From assembly GCF_003253565.1 (NCBI RefSeq), contig NZ_QKUF01000022.1, forward strand, positions 35,971 to 99,970: DNA of 64,000 bases, written 5' to 3'. The position numbers and the translations under genes were made by a program. Numbering within the stretch: the first letter of the stretch is position 1; every line of letters begins with the position of its first letter. Source of the stretch: Thermosporothrix hazakensis. Its GTDB lineage: Bacteria; Chloroflexota; Ktedonobacteria; Ktedonobacterales; Ktedonobacteraceae. Below are positions 36,217 to 45,157 of the stretch, in pieces. The notes beneath the pieces were generated by a model. It did no database searches. It saw nothing but the letters and a program-made list of their open reading frames with translations, and had not been told where the DNA came from.

Positions 36217-36244
36217 TTGCATCGTCATAACTTCGTGTTATATT
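36217..36244 (+). promoter_or_regulatory. Extended -10 promoter of the candidate structured RNA
   Basis: TTGCAT (36217-36222), 16 bases, TATATT (36239-36244) with TG one base before it. The 13-mer TCGTGTTATATTA around the -10 box is identical to that of the tRNA-Phe promoter at about 22281-22293. Confidence 0.6.
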
Positions 36245-36270
36245 AGAGACAGAAACAAAAGGGAACACAA

Positions 36271-36359
36271 AACCCGAAGGGGAAGTGCATAGCTGACCTG
36301 ATTGGAGCATGAGGAATACGTGGTTTGGGGGAAAGGTCAGGTGCGGGGATTGGTAGAGA
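36271..36359 (+). repeat. Tandem repeat, copy 1 (107-bp period)
   Basis: Shares nearly 90% of bases with 36378-36466; both begin AACCCGAAG and share the identical 20-mer TAGCTGACCTGATTGGAGCA. The internal CTGACCT/AGGTCAG stem is kept in both. Confidence 0.9.
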
Positions 36360-36377
36360 TGTTGACAGAGTGCACGG

Positions 36378-36466
36378 AACCCGAAGAGAAAGTGCATAGC
36401 TGACCTGATTGGAGCATGGGGAATACGTGGTTGTGGGGAAGGTCAGGTGCTGGATCTGGTAGAGAG
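36378..36466 (+). repeat. Tandem repeat, copy 2
   Basis: Second copy, offset by 107 bases. Differences cluster in the loops and in the G-rich strings; the paired CTGACCT and AGGTCAG are unchanged. Confidence 0.9.
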
Positions 36467-37122
36467 ACGAGGTGTCTCAGCCAGAAGAGCGCCGTAACGG
36501 ACGACAGGATGTGAGCTTTTCGCCTGCCGGTCTTGTGAAAGCGTAGCGGCTGAGGCATCGGCTCTCACAAAAAGCGCATATCGGTATATATGGGGGCTCC
36601 AGTGGTAAGGGAGGAAGATGTGCGCATCTACTCGGGCCATCTATTTGGACTCAGAATGAGGGGAAGGCCGATGGGCGTGGCAGGGAAGGTGAGCGGGGAA
36701 GCAGGCCTTGATGTAGCAGGGAGGTTGGGTGTTGATGCTGAGCGGAAAGTGCAGTGATGCACTTTCTCATCAGAGATCAACCAGGAAAACCTTCTTACTC
36801 TCAGTAGTGGAGCAGGGCTTGTCAGGTGGCAGGTGGAGAGAGCAAGAAGTGACAGCGAAGACCCGGAATGCCTCGTCTGACAGGGCGGGGAGATGGGTGT
36901 TCCTGAACGAAGCAGCGGTACCGTCGGGCAGACGGGAACCGACGAGCACGCCTCGTCAAACGCTTCTGGACAGGTGGCTTCTCCTCACCGCGTCAGGAGA
37001 CTGGCAGGTGAGCACGCCACATGGATGAAAGAAGAATCCACCGGTCACACCGGATGGAGTGTCAGCGATAGAACCAGCGCACATTGTACAGGGGTGGATG
37101 AGGGGATGTGGTGGACCAGAAG

Positions 37123-37158
37123 GGGTCCGGGGGCTTCCTTGCCTCCGGACCCTTTTTT
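37123..37158 (+). terminator. Strong intrinsic terminator of the structured-RNA locus
   Basis: 12-bp GC-rich stem GGGTCCGGGGGC/GCCTCCGGACCC (one G-T pair), six-base loop, then six Ts. No protein gene precedes it on this strand for more than 10 kb. Confidence 0.92.
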
Positions 37159-37313
37159 GCTGTCAAGCAGCAGGACACATATTCGTAACAAATTCGTTAT
37201 ATGCTATACATACCAGCACACTATACTGGCTCCATAGCGTTTCTGAGCAACCAGAACCACGGATCTGTGGTGACACGCTATCATCACTGCTTGACCAGCT
37301 TCAGGAAAAATAC

Positions 37314-38762
37314 ATGCTTATGCAAACAACAATTCAGGCAACTGCTGAGCCGCTTTCCTCACCCGGAAAGCGCTTCTCGAAAAGCATACTCTACCTATTG
37401 CTGTCCTTCCCCTTAGGAATAGCATACCTTGTCTTCTTACTTACGGGAATCTCTCTGGGCCTCAGCCTCCTGATTGTCTGGATCGGCATACCGATTCTCT
37501 TCTTTGTGCTCTATAGCTGGTGGGGAATGGCCCGCTTTGAGCGCTCTCTGGCGATCAACTTGCTACAGGCTGAGGTGCCGCCTATTGAGATACCAGAATC
37601 CCGTAAACCAACCATGCGCGAGTGGCTGAGCAAACGCCTGATCAGCTCGATGACATGGAAAACGCTTGCTTTTCTGATACTCAAGTTCCCGCTTGGCCTG
37701 CTCTCGTTCATCTTTACCATTAACGCCTTTGTGCTTATCCTCGTTCTCGCAATCTGTACCAGCGTGCTGACGTTCCTTATCGCGCCATTTGTCTATATTG
37801 GCATCGTGATCGCGGGCAAGCCACTTTCATTTCGGTTGGGGAAACGTCATATTCACGCCGAAACCATGCTTGAGATCCTGGGAGCAGGTGTGACCGGTCT
37901 GGGACTGGCACTGTTGCCGCTCTACCTGCTTCAGGGAATGGTCTGGATCTGGAAAGAGCTGGCACGCATCCTGCTTGGCATGAACGATCAAACGCAACGC
38001 ATTGCCCGAGCAGAAGCAAAAGCCCGCGAAGAGCAGGCCCGCGCCACACGCGCCGAGTTGAGCCGACAGGAGTTAATCGCCAATGTCTCGCATGAGCTAC
38101 GCACTCCCGTTGCCAGCATTCGCGCTCACCTTGAGTCCTTGCTTCAGGCCACAGAGAAGCCCGGGACGCGGCCTCTGACTCCGGACACGCTCCATCGCTA
38201 CCTGACCATCGTTCATCGCGAATCGGTGCGCCTGGGCACACTGGTTGATGATCTCCTCTCTCTGGCTCGCAACGAGACAGACAAGCTGCACCTGAATATG
38301 GCCTCGGTCGAAGCAGATGAGGTTGTTGAAGAGGTCTATCAGTCGCTCTTACCTCTGGCACGCAAAGAGCGTCAGATTACTCTGATTCGCGAGATCGAGC
38401 CAGGAATACCCAGAGTCAAAGCAGATCGGCAGCGATTGCGTCAGGTTCTGCTGAACCTTGTGCGCAATGCGATCACCTATACGCCCGATGGCGGCATTAT
38501 CGCGATCACTTTGAAGCAGGAAAAGCTCGATCAGGTTGTTCTGGCGGTCTCAGATACCGGTATCGGCATTCCCGAGGAGGCGCTTGAGAAGATCTTTGAT
38601 CGCTTCTATCGCACCGATGCATCTCGTACCCGCTCATCTGGTGGCTTTGGCCTGGGGCTCGCTATCGTCCAGGATCTGGTAATTGCAATGGGGGGCTTTA
38701 TCAACGTTGAAAGCAAAGTCGGGGAGGGGAGCAGTTTTCGCGTCATCCTTCAAACTGCCTGA
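37314..38762 (+). CDS. Membrane sensor histidine kinase
   Basis: 482 residues from the ATG at 37314 (AGGA seven bases upstream); longer readings run back through the terminator and are rejected. The N-terminal half is a hydrophobic 'putative sensor' domain with paired helices (LLLSFPLGIAYLVFLLTGIS; a second L-K-F-P-L-G-L-L-S-F copy). Then an amphipathic linker, HisKA with VSHELRTPVASIRAHLESLL (His near residue 258), and HATPase with VLLNLVRNAITYTPDGG, AVSDTGIGIPEEALEKIFDR, FYRTD and GGFGLGLAIVQDLV. The short sensor loops suggest it detects membrane state rather than an extracellular ligand. Paired with the OmpR-type regulator 119 bases downstream. Confidence 0.93.
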   Translation: MLMQTTIQATAEPLSSPGKRFSKSILYLLLSFPLGIAYLVFLLTGISLGLSLLIVWIGIPILFFVLYSWWGMARFERSLAINLLQAEVPPIEIPESRKPTMREWLSKRLISSMTWKTLAFLILKFPLGLLSFIFTINAFVLILVLAICTSVLTFLIAPFVYIGIVIAGKPLSFRLGKRHIHAETMLEILGAGVTGLGLALLPLYLLQGMVWIWKELARILLGMNDQTQRIARAEAKAREEQARATRAELSRQELIANVSHELRTPVASIRAHLESLLQATEKPGTRPLTPDTLHRYLTIVHRESVRLGTLVDDLLSLARNETDKLHLNMASVEADEVVEEVYQSLLPLARKERQITLIREIEPGIPRVKADRQRLRQVLLNLVRNAITYTPDGGIIAITLKQEKLDQVVLAVSDTGIGIPEEALEKIFDRFYRTDASRTRSSGGFGLGLAIVQDLVIAMGGFINVESKVGEGSSFRVILQTA

Positions 38763-38881
38763 CTTCGCACCTCGATTTATCAGGGATGCTAGACGGATTA
38801 CCGGTTGAGGTTGTACACTATAGGAGAACAACAGCAGTCTGTATGTATTCCTGAAACGGGCAGGGAGAACAAACAACATTT

Positions 38882-39601
38882 ATGGCACGCGTTTTAGTAG
38901 TTGAAGACGAAGTCGATATATGTAACCTGATTAAGAGCGAATTGGAAGCCGAGGGGCACGTTGTTTTTCAAGCATTCGATGGCCCCACCGCTCTGACACT
39001 GGTAGAACAACATATTCCACATCTGATAATCCTGGATTGGATGCTTCCCGGACTAGATGGACTTTCGGTCTGTCGACGCGTGCGCCAGAATCACCTCATG
39101 CCTATTATTATGCTTACCGCCCGGAATGAGGAGATAGACCGTATTCTAGGGCTGGAAGTCGGCGCAGACGATTACGTTAGTAAGCCCTTCAGCGTACGCG
39201 AATTGATGGCACGCGTTCGTGCTATGCTGCGACGCGTTGAGCTTGATAGCCGTCTGACACAGCCGCCTCAGCCCACTGCCCCTGCCCAGCCTGCCCCTTC
39301 CGAACCGGCCCCAACAATTGTGCATGGGACGCTGATGATTAACCAGTCAGCCCGTACTGTACAGCTAAATGGGTCAACTATCGATCTGACACCGCGCGAG
39401 TACGAGCTTCTGGTTCTGCTGACATCACATCCCGGAAGGGCCTTCAGTCGGGATTTCCTGCTACAGCAGCTCTGGGGCTACGATTATGATGGATTTGATC
39501 GTACCGTTGATACCCATATTACCCGCTTGCGCAAAAAGCTCGGCCCGTTAGGCGAGAAAATTGCAACTGTCTGGGGTGTCGGGTACCGGTTCACCGCCTG
39601 A
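38882..39601 (+). CDS. OmpR/PhoB-family response regulator
   Basis: 239 residues: receiver (RVLVVEDEVDICNLIKSELE; acceptor Asp in LIILDWMLPGLDG; Thr in IMLTARNEE; Lys in DDYVSKPFSVREL), a proline-rich linker (about 122-145), and a winged-helix DNA-binding domain (LTPREYELLVLLTSHPGRAF, then SRDFLLQQLWGYDYDGFDRT, then VDTHITRLRKKLG and IATVWGVGYRF). Same strand as the kinase upstream, almost certainly its partner. Targets unknown. Confidence 0.96.
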   Translation: MARVLVVEDEVDICNLIKSELEAEGHVVFQAFDGPTALTLVEQHIPHLIILDWMLPGLDGLSVCRRVRQNHLMPIIMLTARNEEIDRILGLEVGADDYVSKPFSVRELMARVRAMLRRVELDSRLTQPPQPTAPAQPAPSEPAPTIVHGTLMINQSARTVQLNGSTIDLTPREYELLVLLTSHPGRAFSRDFLLQQLWGYDYDGFDRTVDTHITRLRKKLGPLGEKIATVWGVGYRFTA

Positions 39602-39608
39602 CCTCTCC

Positions 39609-40538
39609 TCAAAAAGAGACCAGCCATTCCTTGAGCCAGCATTTGCTGAAGTGATCGCGCACCCGGATTACCGCCCGATCCCGATAGATCTGAAACTGGA
39701 ACGACGGAATAACGTGCGGTTCATCCGGTGTATAGATCAACGTCTCTCCATCAAAGCGAGTCGCGCCATGCGTGCCCGTATACCAGGGCGACATCAGATT
39801 CACAAAGCCCACATGACGCTTTCCAAGCCGTTCAGTACAGACAATTCCCGGCGCTTCCCAACCGGTATGGGTATGTCCACTGATAAAAAGCCGAACGTTA
39901 TCATGCAGCGCAAGAATATTCCGCACGGCCTGTGAGTTTTCGGGAGAGAAGAAGTTTTGCAGCGAGTTATAGTCACGATGGCGCTCAGGATCGCGATCTC
40001 GTACAGTATTACGCAACGGACAATGTAAGAAGATCAGGGCCGGCTTCTCTGCGTATTCATGCAGCGTGTGATCCAGAAAAGCCAGTGTCTCGGGCATAAC
40101 ATAGGCATACATGGGATCATCGCCTGCGGTGGGATCGGGATAATCGAGCATAATACAGATTACCTCGCCGACCTGCCAGCAATAGCGAGGGGACTTTTCC
40201 CAGACGTGCTCAAAGGTTTCCAGATGCTGTGTGGCAAAGCCTTGCGCCGAATCATAGTACTCATGATTGCCAATCCCGGGATAAAAAGGAATATCGCCCA
40301 TCTGCTCCAGAATACGCGTTTTTGCCAGTTCGTGGTTTTCTCGCAACCATGTATCAACCACATCGCCAGGTGAGACACAGAAGGCGGGCTTTCCCTCTTC
40401 TTTCCAGAGCGCTTGAAGATCATCATACATAAGTTGAAAGCGAGGCGTCTGAACCTTCTCCCAGGCGGGATGAGCCCGATAGTGCATATCGCCAATGCCC
40501 CAGAAAGAGAGCAACACATCCTGTTCTTTTGCTGTCAT
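39609..40538 (-). CDS. Calcineurin-like metallophosphoesterase
   Basis: 309 residues from the ATG at 40538 (AGGAAG about ten bases upstream; an upstream reading adds 19 unsupported residues). All metal motifs are present in order: GIGDMHYRAHP, VSPGDVVDTW, PGIGNHEYYDS, FLHCPLRNTV and FISGHTHTGWEAP. No signal peptide, so cytoplasmic. Substrate unknown; relatives include cyclic-nucleotide and Ser/Thr phosphatases. Converges with the response-regulator gene, leaving seven bases between the stops. Confidence 0.9.
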   Translation of the reverse strand: MTAKEQDVLLSFWGIGDMHYRAHPAWEKVQTPRFQLMYDDLQALWKEEGKPAFCVSPGDVVDTWLRENHELAKTRILEQMGDIPFYPGIGNHEYYDSAQGFATQHLETFEHVWEKSPRYCWQVGEVICIMLDYPDPTAGDDPMYAYVMPETLAFLDHTLHEYAEKPALIFLHCPLRNTVRDRDPERHRDYNSLQNFFSPENSQAVRNILALHDNVRLFISGHTHTGWEAPGIVCTERLGKRHVGFVNLMSPWYTGTHGATRFDGETLIYTPDEPHVIPSFQFQIYRDRAVIRVRDHFSKCWLKEWLVSF

Positions 40539-40642
40539 AGCACCATCTTCCTTTTGAAAAAATGAAAATACCGGACAAACAGTGTCCTGACACAAGCATA
40601 CCCTGTTTCATGCAGAAAGAGAACCGGTGCGTGCCGCAAACG

Positions 40643-40680
40643 AAAAAAACCTGGCATCCTTCCAGCGGGAGTCAGGTTTT
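40643..40680 (-). terminator. Terminator of the FG-GAP-like gene
   Basis: AAAACCTG/CAGGTTTT stem with a T-rich tail on the minus strand (seven Ts counting the end of the stem). Confidence 0.7.
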
Positions 40681-40694
40681 ATACAGGGACGGTG

Positions 40695-41393
40695 CTAGCG
40701 TGCTTTGAACGTCTTCCCATCATTATAAAAGATGATCTGCTGATTCTGGATATGAACAAGCAAATCTGGCTTACCATCACCATCTACATCTTTTACCTCT
40801 CCGGTAACCGGTGTCAAATCCTGTCCATCACCAAGCAGAATCGGCCCGGGGAAAATACGTACTTTCGACGGATCTCCACCGGGAATCTCAACAACCTGAA
40901 TGTGTCGATCCAGATTTAAAAAGATAAAGTGGGTTGGCTTCTCTTTACTATCTTCATGTCCAACGACAGCATCGAGATGCGAAGTACGAGGACGTCCATA
41001 ATGAAGATCATCCTGATAGAGTTGCCACCAGGAAAAGACAACATTCAACAACATAAATAGTACTATAGTCATAATTCCGCCGACGAGAATAAGCAGCAGC
41101 GGACTAATCCTGCGCTTACGGGCGGGGCGCTTTCCAGGGGCGCTCTGCGGCAATTCATCATCATCCAGATCGATTGTTTCCTGCTGAAGGCCGCGTGAAC
41201 GTCTGCGATATACTATTCCTGGATCATCTGTTGTATCCCGGGAAGGGGGGGCATACGCCTTATAGCGGCGCGTGCTGGTCGGTCGGCGCGTCTCGAAAAG
41301 CGCGTCATCAAAAAAGGTAGCCTCTCCTCCATTTTCTTCGATGACATCGCTTCCGAGCGGTCGTGATTTGCGGCGAACCTGAGATGAATCCAT
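40695..41393 (-). CDS. Single-pass membrane protein with FG-GAP/VCBS-like motif
   Basis: 232 residues: charged cytoplasmic part (1-96, Arg- and Asp-rich), one membrane helix (97-121, ISPLLLILVGGIMTIVLFML), and an outer domain of about 105 residues. That domain ends VKDVDGDGKPDLLVHIQ, the Asp-x-Asp-x-Asp-Gly calcium loop of FG-GAP/VCBS repeats. Only one repeat is seen, too few for a full propeller. AGGAGG lies 11 bases before the ATG. The layout (charged tail, helix, outer beta domain) parallels the proteins at 3589-4836 and 15329-16732. Function unknown. Confidence 0.75.
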   Translation of the reverse strand: MDSSQVRRKSRPLGSDVIEENGGEATFFDDALFETRRPTSTRRYKAYAPPSRDTTDDPGIVYRRRSRGLQQETIDLDDDELPQSAPGKRPARKRRISPLLLILVGGIMTIVLFMLLNVVFSWWQLYQDDLHYGRPRTSHLDAVVGHEDSKEKPTHFIFLNLDRHIQVVEIPGGDPSKVRIFPGPILLGDGQDLTPVTGEVKDVDGDGKPDLLVHIQNQQIIFYNDGKTFKAR

Positions 41394-41514
41394 AACCGGT
41401 TCGTCCTCCTTTCTAGCATCCCGATAGAAAAGTTAGAACAAAATTTCTATATAATAGTATACCAGAACAGGGGAGCCAGTCAAGTAAGGAAACGAGAAAA
41501 CAGGCAGAGAAACA

Positions 41515-41562
41515 ACAGAGAGGCAAGTTGAACGGACGCTTGAGTTCAACTTACCTCTCTGT
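41515..41562 (-). terminator. Long hairpin after the orphan receiver gene
   Basis: A 19-bp stem with one mismatch (41515-41533 with 41544-41562) and a ten-base loop. The following minus-strand bases are only moderately T-rich (TGTTGTTTC), so it may be a terminator or an RNA-stabilising hairpin. Confidence 0.55.
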
Positions 41563-41617
41563 ACGATGCGAGGCGGGATCAGAACGACACAGGATAAAAA
41601 GAGAAAACAGATATTGG

Positions 41618-42013
41618 TTACGCCGATGCGGCAGTCAGACCAATGCATGCGTTTACTGCCGAAAGAATGGTATGGGTCGTAAATGGTTTGGAAAGATAGG
41701 TATGAACACCTGCCAGACGCGCCTTAAGGCGGTCAACGACGCCATTGTGGCGGGTCAACATCATGATCGGGGTACGACTCAGTGCGGGTTTTGACTTCAA
41801 GTAACGGGCTACCTCATATCCGTTCATCTTGGGGAGATCAATATCCAGGATAATGAGATCGGGCAGGCGGTCTAATTGCTCGGTCGTTAAGGCACGCAGG
41901 GCTTCTACCCCATCGGGAAACGAAATAACACGAAATCCGGCTCGCCTCAAACAAACTTCCACGATTTTCCGAACCGTCGGAGAATCGTCTATAATCATCA
42001 CAGACTTGTTCAT
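41618..42013 (-). CDS. Single-domain response regulator (orphan)
   Basis: 131 residues, receiver only: SVMIIDDSPTVRKIVEVCLR, acceptor Asp in LIILDIDLPKMNG, MMLTRHNG, and THTYLSKPFTTHTI. The S-P-T-V-R-K start resembles the PilG/CheY-type receivers of twitching and chemotaxis systems. GAGGGG precedes the ATG. No kinase adjoins it; it diverges from the XRE-STAND gene, sharing a 318-base promoter region. Confidence 0.92.
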   Translation of the reverse strand: MNKSVMIIDDSPTVRKIVEVCLRRAGFRVISFPDGVEALRALTTEQLDRLPDLIILDIDLPKMNGYEVARYLKSKPALSRTPIMMLTRHNGVVDRLKARLAGVHTYLSKPFTTHTILSAVNACIGLTAASA

Positions 42014-42331
42014 AGGTTCAAATCCCCTCTGAACTTAATACATACTCTTATGCCCCATGTAAACGAGTAAACCTTTTTGACTATGTGCTCCATACATAAT
42101 TATGCATACACCAAACAATCTGTTACAATGACAACTATACGACAACTATCCAACAACTTTGCACTTCAACAGAGTTTGCGTCATACTTAATCATAGAGAG
42201 ACCAGGAATCCGGTTAAGGCACAATCAACCCAGACTGGAACGAATGTCAGAAAGAATGTCGCTCTACATCATCATCTTGTAGGATAAAAGCATGCACAGT
42301 CGCATATGTATGGTTATCAAGGTAAAAGGGC
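42014..42331. other. Divergent promoter region with short tandem repeats
   Basis: 318 bases. Near 42129-42160 the core ACAACT recurs three times at about 12-base intervals (GACAACTATAC, GACAACTATCC, AACAACTTT), which could bind a regulator such as the XRE protein itself. No gene seen. Confidence 0.4.
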
Positions 42332-45157
42332 ATGAAACAGAATCAGCGCTTAAGACGGGAACGCGAGCTACGGGGATGGTCTCAGGCAAAAGTCGCGCAA
42401 GAAATCGGAACTGATCCAGCCACAGTAAGTCGATGGGAACGCGGGCTTTCCTTTCCTTATCCTTATTTCCGGGAACGCCTCTGTGCTCTTTTTGGAAAAA
42501 ACGCTGAAGAACTGGGTCTCGTTCAGGAAGAGAACAGCGACCAGGAACCTCCTTCCTCTCCCCCGATGACAGACACCTACATTTTTGATCCAGCAATTCC
42601 GCTTCCAACCACGATAGGAGGCGGCCTGATTGGACGTGACGCGTTGCTTCAGCAAACCAGAGATCGCCTCTGTCAGAGCAACGCAGCGGCCCTTGCCGCT
42701 TTGAACGGGCTCCCTGGTGTGGGCAAAACGTCTCTCGCGATTCAGCTTGCCCACGATCCTGCGATTCAGGAGCATTTCACTGACGGCATCCTCTGGGCAG
42801 GCCTCGGCCCTTCTCCCGATATCGTCAGTCATCTGGTGCGCTGGGGCAATCTGCTAGGCATTCAGGCAGAAGAGGTCAAAGAGCAGGAGAGCGCTCATGG
42901 TTGGGCCGAGGCGCTCCGCTTCGCAATTGGAACGCGCCGCATGCTCATTGTGATTGACGACGCCTGGGAACTGGAAAACGCTCTTGCCTGCAAAGTAGGG
43001 GGACCACAGTGCGCCTTCCTGCTTACGACGCGCTTTCCACATATCGCGCTCCATTTCGCCAGCGATGGCGCAACGCTGGTAAATGAGCTGGCGGAAGCTG
43101 AGGGCTTACAACTGCTTGAGCGGCTGGCACCCTCTATTGTACAGGATCACCGACCGATGGCCTGTGAGCTGGTGCGTTCTGTTGGTGGACTTCCTCTTGC
43201 GCTCACGCTGATCGGGAAATATCTGCGTGTCCAATCGCATAGCCGTCAGCCCCGACGCATCCTCGCGGCAATTGAACATCTTCACCATGCCCGTGCCCGT
43301 TTACAGCTCAGTGAGCCACGCGCCCCGGTTGACCGCCATACCAGCCTCGCGCATAATATCCCGGTCTCCCTCCAATCGGTTATCAACGTGAGTGACCAAT
43401 TGCTCGATGCCCAGGCGCGGCAGGCGCTCCGCGACCTCTCGGTTTTTCCGCCCAAACCAAATAGTTTCACCGAAGAGGCCGCCATTGCCGTGTGCAACAC
43501 ACCGCGTGAGATCCTGGATACCCTGAGCGATGCTGGTCTGCTTGAGAGTAGCGCCCCCGGACGCTATACCCTGCACCAAACCATTGCCGATTACGCCCAT
43601 CTCCACCTGCATGATGGGCGGGTCTACGAGCGCTTCGTGCACTACTATGTCGAGTATATGGAGCAGCATCAGAAAGACTATACCATCCTCTCGCTTGAAC
43701 AGAACAATATCAATGCGGCGCTGCAAACGGCACATGAGCGAAACTTAGATGTTGCGTTTCTGCGTGGGGTCAAGGCATATCAACACTTTCTGCTCGCGCG
43801 GAGCTTCTATCGGCAGCTTGAACACTACGTCGAGCAGGCATACCAGATCGCCACTGCTCGGAACTGGCAGGCTGATAGCGCAACGATGCTTGCCTATAAG
43901 GGAGAAATTGCCCAGAAATGCGGCGACTATCAGAGCGCTGAACTGGCTCTACAGGAGGGGCTCCATCTGGCCCGCCAATCACAGGACGAGCGGCTTGTCA
44001 TCTCGCTGCTGAGCGCTATCGGGGACCTCTTCTGTCGCAAAGGCGATTATGCACAGGCTGAACGCTATCTGCAAGAGGGCCTGCAACAAGCAGATCGTCA
44101 GCACGCCAGCATTGAGATGGCAGAGCTGTTACGCTCACTGGGCACGCTGGCCCTCAATCGCTTTGATTATGAACAGGCCGAACGCTACCTCCATCGCAGC
44201 CTTGATATCAGCTATCACCTGAATAACTTTGAGCTGATTATTACCTTGCTCAATAAATTGATGATCATCGACGGAGATAGAGGCAACTATCAGCAGGCAG
44301 AAAGCAACGGCAAAAAGGCACTTGAGTTGGCCCGCAAGCAGGATAATAACGAGAAAGTGGCCTACCTTTTCAACAATCTTGGCTGGCTCTCCTGCTTACG
44401 CGGCAATGGGGCACAGGCACAGGCCTATTTCAGCGAAGGGCTGGCGCTTGCTCAACAATACGGTTTGATCGACTATATCCCCCTCTTTCACTTGAATCTG
44501 GGTGATGTCGCCTATGATTATGGAAACGACACCGAGGCGTATACCTTCTATCAGGAGGGTATCACGCTGGCCCGCCAGATCCATCAACGGCGCTGGACAA
44601 CAACGCTGCTGACCCACCTCAGCATACTTTTGAGTAATCAACGTCGGTTTCCACAAGCTCTTGAAGCGCTTCAAGAGGCGGAACACCTTGTCAGACATCT
44701 GCCAGATAACAAAGATGTGCTCTGCGAATATCAGCTTGGCTGGGGCGTCTTCCACCTGCGGCAGGGAGACTATGAGCAAGCCGAACAGTATCTACAGGTT
44801 GGCCTGGAGATCGCACGGCAGACCAACACCCATCGTTTCCTGGCAGATATGCTTGCCATGCAGGGTGAACTCTACCTGAAACAGCAGCGACTTGAGCAGG
44901 CAAGCAACAGTTTCCAGGAGATGCTTGAGCGCACACCGGCAGGGAATCGTCTGCTCCTGGCCCGGGCTCATTATGGTCTGGCCCGGGTGGCTGCACTCAA
45001 AGGGGAATACGCTCAGGCATATCAGGCAGGAAAAGAGGTCCTGGCAACCTTTGCCAGCAAAAAGCATCGTCTACTGAAAGAGGCAAAGCAGTGGATACAA
45101 ACGCTTCCAGCAATAGAAGAAACACAAGAAAACGCCGACGCGATACCAAAACAGTAA
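42332..45157 (+). CDS. XRE-HTH / NB-ARC (STAND) / TPR regulator
   Basis: 941 residues. Residues 1-60 are a Cro/XRE helix-turn-helix (LRRERELRGWSQAKVAQEIG, then TDPATVSRWERG). Residues about 95-370 are a STAND NTPase of the NB-ARC type: Walker A LNGLPGVGKTSLAIQLAHD near 126, Walker B RRMLIVIDDAWELENAL, VGGLPLALTLIGKYL, then a winged-helix segment. The rest is about ten tetratricopeptide repeats with Y-x-x-A-E-x-Y/A-L patterns (GDYAQAERYLQEGL, FDYEQAERYLHRSL). Such proteins switch on by nucleotide-driven oligomerisation when the TPR region binds a ligand; roles range from antibiotic-gene activation to phage defence. No effector domain such as a nuclease is fused, favouring transcription control. 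Confidence 0.93.
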   Translation: MKQNQRLRRERELRGWSQAKVAQEIGTDPATVSRWERGLSFPYPYFRERLCALFGKNAEELGLVQEENSDQEPPSSPPMTDTYIFDPAIPLPTTIGGGLIGRDALLQQTRDRLCQSNAAALAALNGLPGVGKTSLAIQLAHDPAIQEHFTDGILWAGLGPSPDIVSHLVRWGNLLGIQAEEVKEQESAHGWAEALRFAIGTRRMLIVIDDAWELENALACKVGGPQCAFLLTTRFPHIALHFASDGATLVNELAEAEGLQLLERLAPSIVQDHRPMACELVRSVGGLPLALTLIGKYLRVQSHSRQPRRILAAIEHLHHARARLQLSEPRAPVDRHTSLAHNIPVSLQSVINVSDQLLDAQARQALRDLSVFPPKPNSFTEEAAIAVCNTPREILDTLSDAGLLESSAPGRYTLHQTIADYAHLHLHDGRVYERFVHYYVEYMEQHQKDYTILSLEQNNINAALQTAHERNLDVAFLRGVKAYQHFLLARSFYRQLEHYVEQAYQIATARNWQADSATMLAYKGEIAQKCGDYQSAELALQEGLHLARQSQDERLVISLLSAIGDLFCRKGDYAQAERYLQEGLQQADRQHASIEMAELLRSLGTLALNRFDYEQAERYLHRSLDISYHLNNFELIITLLNKLMIIDGDRGNYQQAESNGKKALELARKQDNNEKVAYLFNNLGWLSCLRGNGAQAQAYFSEGLALAQQYGLIDYIPLFHLNLGDVAYDYGNDTEAYTFYQEGITLARQIHQRRWTTTLLTHLSILLSNQRRFPQALEALQEAEHLVRHLPDNKDVLCEYQLGWGVFHLRQGDYEQAEQYLQVGLEIARQTNTHRFLADMLAMQGELYLKQQRLEQASNSFQEMLERTPAGNRLLLARAHYGLARVAALKGEYAQAYQAGKEVLATFASKKHRLLKEAKQWIQTLPAIEETQENADAIPKQ

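Larger units (their letters stand above)
36251..37158 (+). ncRNA. Candidate large structured non-coding RNA (unassigned)
   Basis: About 908 bases between a tRNA-like promoter and a strong intrinsic terminator, with no ribosome site and no family-like reading frame. It is purine-rich on the plus strand and dense in perfect hairpins: CTGACCT/AGGTCAG inside each 107-bp repeat, AGATG/CATCT (36616-36629), GAAAGTGCA-GTGA-TGCACTTTC (36745-36766, a GNRA loop) closed by TGATG/CATCA and GGTTG/CAACC, GACGAG/CTCGTC (36941-36957), GTGGC...TCTCCT/AGGAGA...GCCAC (36974-37020) and CCGGT/ACCGG (37041-37053). No group II intron domain V is seen. Similar scale to the known giant bacterial RNAs, but I cannot match it to one. 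An omegaRNA/HEARO-like array is an alternative to test. Confidence 0.55.

Noticed and set aside
36251..37158. Group II intron or CRISPR array
   Set aside because: No domain V hairpin, no reverse transcriptase, and only two repeat copies without spacers.
36729..37237. Protein-coding frames within the structured-RNA locus
   Set aside because: No ribosome sites, unusual composition, no family; the frames cross perfect hairpins and the terminator.
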